A DNA stretch of 64,000 nt from an uncultured Clostridia bacterium. Its GTDB lineage: Bacteria; Bacillota; Clostridia; Christensenellales; Borkfalkiaceae. Both the position numbers and the translations under genes were made by a program. The stretch covers positions 13,014 through 77,013 of the forward strand of contig CAMUFJ010000004.1 in NCBI GenBank assembly GCA_947088135.1, in the 5' to 3' direction. Numbering within the stretch: the stretch's first letter is position 1; each line of letters opens with the position of its first letter. The notes below the pieces were generated by a model. It ran no database searches. It had not been told where the DNA came from and saw nothing but the letters and a program-made list of their open reading frames with translations. Positions 62,199-64,000 of this stretch are shown one piece after another.

Positions 62199-62953
62199 AC
62201 GTTACAAAACAATCTCTGCTGGAAACGGCGGCAGATCAGTCGGCAATCGATTGCGGTTGTTCGGCGACGGATTTTTTCCGTTCGGAAAACGTGTTCGTTC
62301 CATCGCGCGTGACTGCGGGCGCGCGCGTGTATCTCAAACAACCGCTTGCGTGCAATCTTGTTTCTTACGGTCAAAACGTCGTGGCGTGCGTGCGGGAAGA
62401 TTTACGGGAAGGGGTGCGGAAGTATCTTTCGGCGCATTCCGCGGTTCGCGCTTTCGAAACGCCCGCCTTGCACGAGCTTGACCGTATTCTCGCGCCTTAC
62501 GGCGTCCGTTCGCATTACATGGCGGAATATTTTCTGCCCGATCCCGCGCGCTTGCATGAGCGCGCCTGCCCGTATCCGACGCGATTGCTCTCGCCCGAAG
62601 ATTTTTCCGCTCTTTACCTTCCCGAATGGGGAAACGCGCTCTGCCTTGATCGTGCCGAACGGGACGTGCTCGGTGTCGGCGCTTACGACGGCGGAAAGTT
62701 GATCGCGCTTGCGGGCGCATCCGCCGATTGCGAAAAAATGTGGCAGATCGGGATCGACGTTCTTCCCGAATACCGCCGAAAGGGAATTGCTTCCGCACTG
62801 ACTTCCCGCCTTGCGCTCGAAATCCTGATGCGCGGCAAAGTTCCCTTTTACTGTGCGGCGTGGAGCAATCTCAAATCCATACGTAACGCCGTTTCGTGCG
62901 GGTTTTATCCTGCATGGGTAGAGCTTACTTGTCTGCAAACGGAGAAATTATGA
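62195..62953 (+). CDS. GNAT-family N-acetyltransferase
   Basis: A 252-residue protein with a C-terminal GNAT fold: the acetyl-CoA site is [25 protein letters not shown] (R/Q-x-x-G-x-G/A pattern RRKGIA), preceded by [15 protein letters not shown] and followed by [25 protein letters not shown], a common family ending. The first about 130 residues have no clear match and include a conserved-looking [11 protein letters not shown]. The substrate is unknown. The ATG at 62195 overlaps the ruvB stop and its own stop overlaps queA by 4 bases; an upstream in-frame start lies inside ruvB and is not used. Confidence 0.83.
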   Translation: MNVTKQSLLETAADQSAIDCGCSATDFFRSENVFVPSRVTAGARVYLKQPLACNLVSYGQNVVACVREDLREGVRKYLSAHSAVRAFETPALHELDRILAPYGVRSHYMAEYFLPDPARLHERACPYPTRLLSPEDFSALYLPEWGNALCLDRAERDVLGVGAYDGGKLIALAGASADCEKMWQIGIDVLPEYRRKGIASALTSRLALEILMRGKVPFYCAAWSNLKSIRNAVSCGFYPAWVELTCLQTEKL

Positions 62954-64000
62954 CGCTGAAAAAAAGCGATTATTATTACAATTTACCCGAGGAGCTGATC
63001 GCGCAGACGCCCGCCGAGCCGCGCGATTCGTCCCGTCTATTGGTCTATCATCGGGAAAGCGGAGAAATCGAGCATAAAATTTTCCGCGACGTCGCCGACT
63101 ATTTACGTCAGGGCGACGTGCTTGTCGTTAACCGTACCCGCGTGCTTCCCGCAAGACTGTTCGCCCAAACTCAGAACGGGGGCAGGGTGGAAGTGCTTTT
63201 GTTAAAGCGGTTGCAGCTCGACGACTGGGAGGTGCTCGTCCGCCCCGGGAAAAAGTGCAAGGAGGGCGTCCGCCTTACGGTGAACGACGAGCTCTCGTTG
63301 GAAGTGACGGGGATCACTCCTTCGGGAGAACGTCACGTGCGCTTTTTCCACGAAGGGATCTTCGAGGACGTGCTTTCCCGCGCGGGCAGTATGCCGCTTC
63401 CGCCCTATATCCGCGAAAAGCTCAAAAATCCCGAGCGGTACCAAACCGTTTACAGCAAGGAAAACGGCTCCGCCGCGGCTCCTACCGCAGGTCTGCATTT
63501 TACCCCCGCGCTCTTAAACAAACTGCGGGAAAAGGGAGTGGAGATCGCCGAAGTGCTTTTGCACGTGGGATTGGGGACTTTCCGTCCCGTCAAGGAAGAG
63601 AATATACTCGACCATAAAATGCACTCGGAATATTACGAGGTGAGCGAAGAAGCGGCGGAAACCGTGAACCGCGCCAAACGGGAAGGACGGCGGATCATCG
63701 CCGTCGGCACTACTTCCGTACGTACGCTCGAAACGGTTGCCGATGAAAACGGGTTTCTTCGTCCCTGCAAGGGCAACACGGAAATTTTCATTTATCCGCC
63801 TTATCGCTTCAAATGCCTCGACGGGCTGATTACCAATTTTCATTTGCCCGAGAGTACGCTTCTGATGCTCGTTTCCGCATTCGTTTCGCGGGAGGAGGTT
63901 CTGCGTGTGTACCAAACGGCGGTGGGGGAGAATTATCGTTTCTTTTCCTTCGGCGACGCGATGCTTATTGTAGGCAGGAGCGACGACGAAAAAGAGAAGC
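62950..64000 (+). CDS. queA: S-adenosylmethionine:tRNA ribosyltransferase-isomerase QueA, 3' end cut by window edge
   Basis: Enzyme that transfers the ribose of SAM to preQ1 in tRNA to form epoxyqueuosine. The frame is open from 62950 to the window end, so only the last part is missing. Family marks in order: a [29 protein letters not shown] opening, [17 protein letters not shown], the LLLKRL and VLVRPGKK blocks, [43 protein letters not shown] and HSEYYEV, then [10 protein letters not shown] and [14 protein letters not shown] near the end. The start overlaps the acetyltransferase stop. queA after ruvAB is a frequent order in Firmicutes. Confidence 0.95.
   Translation, partial: MTLKKSDYYYNLPEELIAQTPAEPRDSSRLLVYHRESGEIEHKIFRDVADYLRQGDVLVVNRTRVLPARLFAQTQNGGRVEVLLLKRLQLDDWEVLVRPGKKCKEGVRLTVNDELSLEVTGITPSGERHVRFFHEGIFEDVLSRAGSMPLPPYIREKLKNPERYQTVYSKENGSAAAPTAGLHFTPALLNKLREKGVEIAEVLLHVGLGTFRPVKEENILDHKMHSEYYEVSEEAAETVNRAKREGRRIIAVGTTSVRTLETVADENGFLRPCKGNTEIFIYPPYRFKCLDGLITNFHLPESTLLMLVSAFVSREEVLRVYQTAVGENYRFFSFGDAMLIVGRSDDEKEK

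Noticed and set aside
1..64000. CRISPR arrays, transposases, phage genes, tRNA or rRNA genes
   Set aside because: No spaced short repeats, DDE or integrase motifs, T-arm sequences or rRNA segments were found on either strand.

Overview
The window looks like a chromosomal segment of an uncultured, spore-forming, single-membrane Clostridia bacterium, probably a gut anaerobe of the Christensenellales/Borkfalkia type. The order-level guess is inference. It rests on Firmicutes-type SD sequences and sigma-A promoters, many lipobox lipoproteins, InlB B-repeats ending in YAKW, BspA-like leucine-rich repeats, and the conserved order yqfC-yqfD-phoH-HD protein-ybeY-era-yqzL-recO. Both window ends cut genes: thrC at the left and queA at the right.

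Region 1 (1-8.2 kb) holds housekeeping genes with small accessory inserts: thrC; a double-HTH regulator facing a small unknown gene, the two bracketed by identical 35-bp terminators; a PRC-barrel protein; then a run from trpS through a DUF5685-type protein, two related proteins with cysteine-rich tails (one with a J-domain), a membrane protein and the 23S rRNA methyltransferase rlmD. Region 2 (8.2-12.7 kb) is visibly AT-richer and looks acquired: a leader with a six-codon ORF and terminator, a large secreted protein with PPC-like repeats, and a lipoprotein. It is followed on the minus strand by a stand-alone structured RNA of about 365 nt with its own strong promoter and terminator. Region 3 (12.7-19.6 kb) is a set of separate single-gene units: P-type Ca2+ ATPase, polysaccharide deacetylase, galM, a small membrane protein, a ZIP metal transporter and an SDR oxidoreductase.

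Region 4 (19.9-51.7 kb) is the most distinctive part. About 31.5 kb on one strand, from one clear promoter to the next recognisable terminator, carries a lipoprotein, an unusually large peptide-binding protein, OppBCDF with atypical tails, a small basic membrane protein, a 2498-residue subtilisin-like protease with BspA-type LRRs and a Cys-Gly-Cys/TM/basic tail, and four further lipoproteins of 770 to 2132 residues. My reading is a surface protein-degradation and peptide-uptake island: attached protease and binding proteins generate and capture peptides, and Opp imports them.

Region 5 (51.7-64 kb) returns to tightly packed conserved genes: sporulation yqfC/yqfD, phoH, a short 7TM-HD nucleotide phosphodiesterase, ybeY, era, yqzL, recO, then nadB-nadC inserted before ruvC-ruvA-ruvB, a GNAT acetyltransferase and queA. 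Many of these overlap by ATGA, which suggests coupled translation. No rRNA, tRNA, CRISPR array or transposase was seen.
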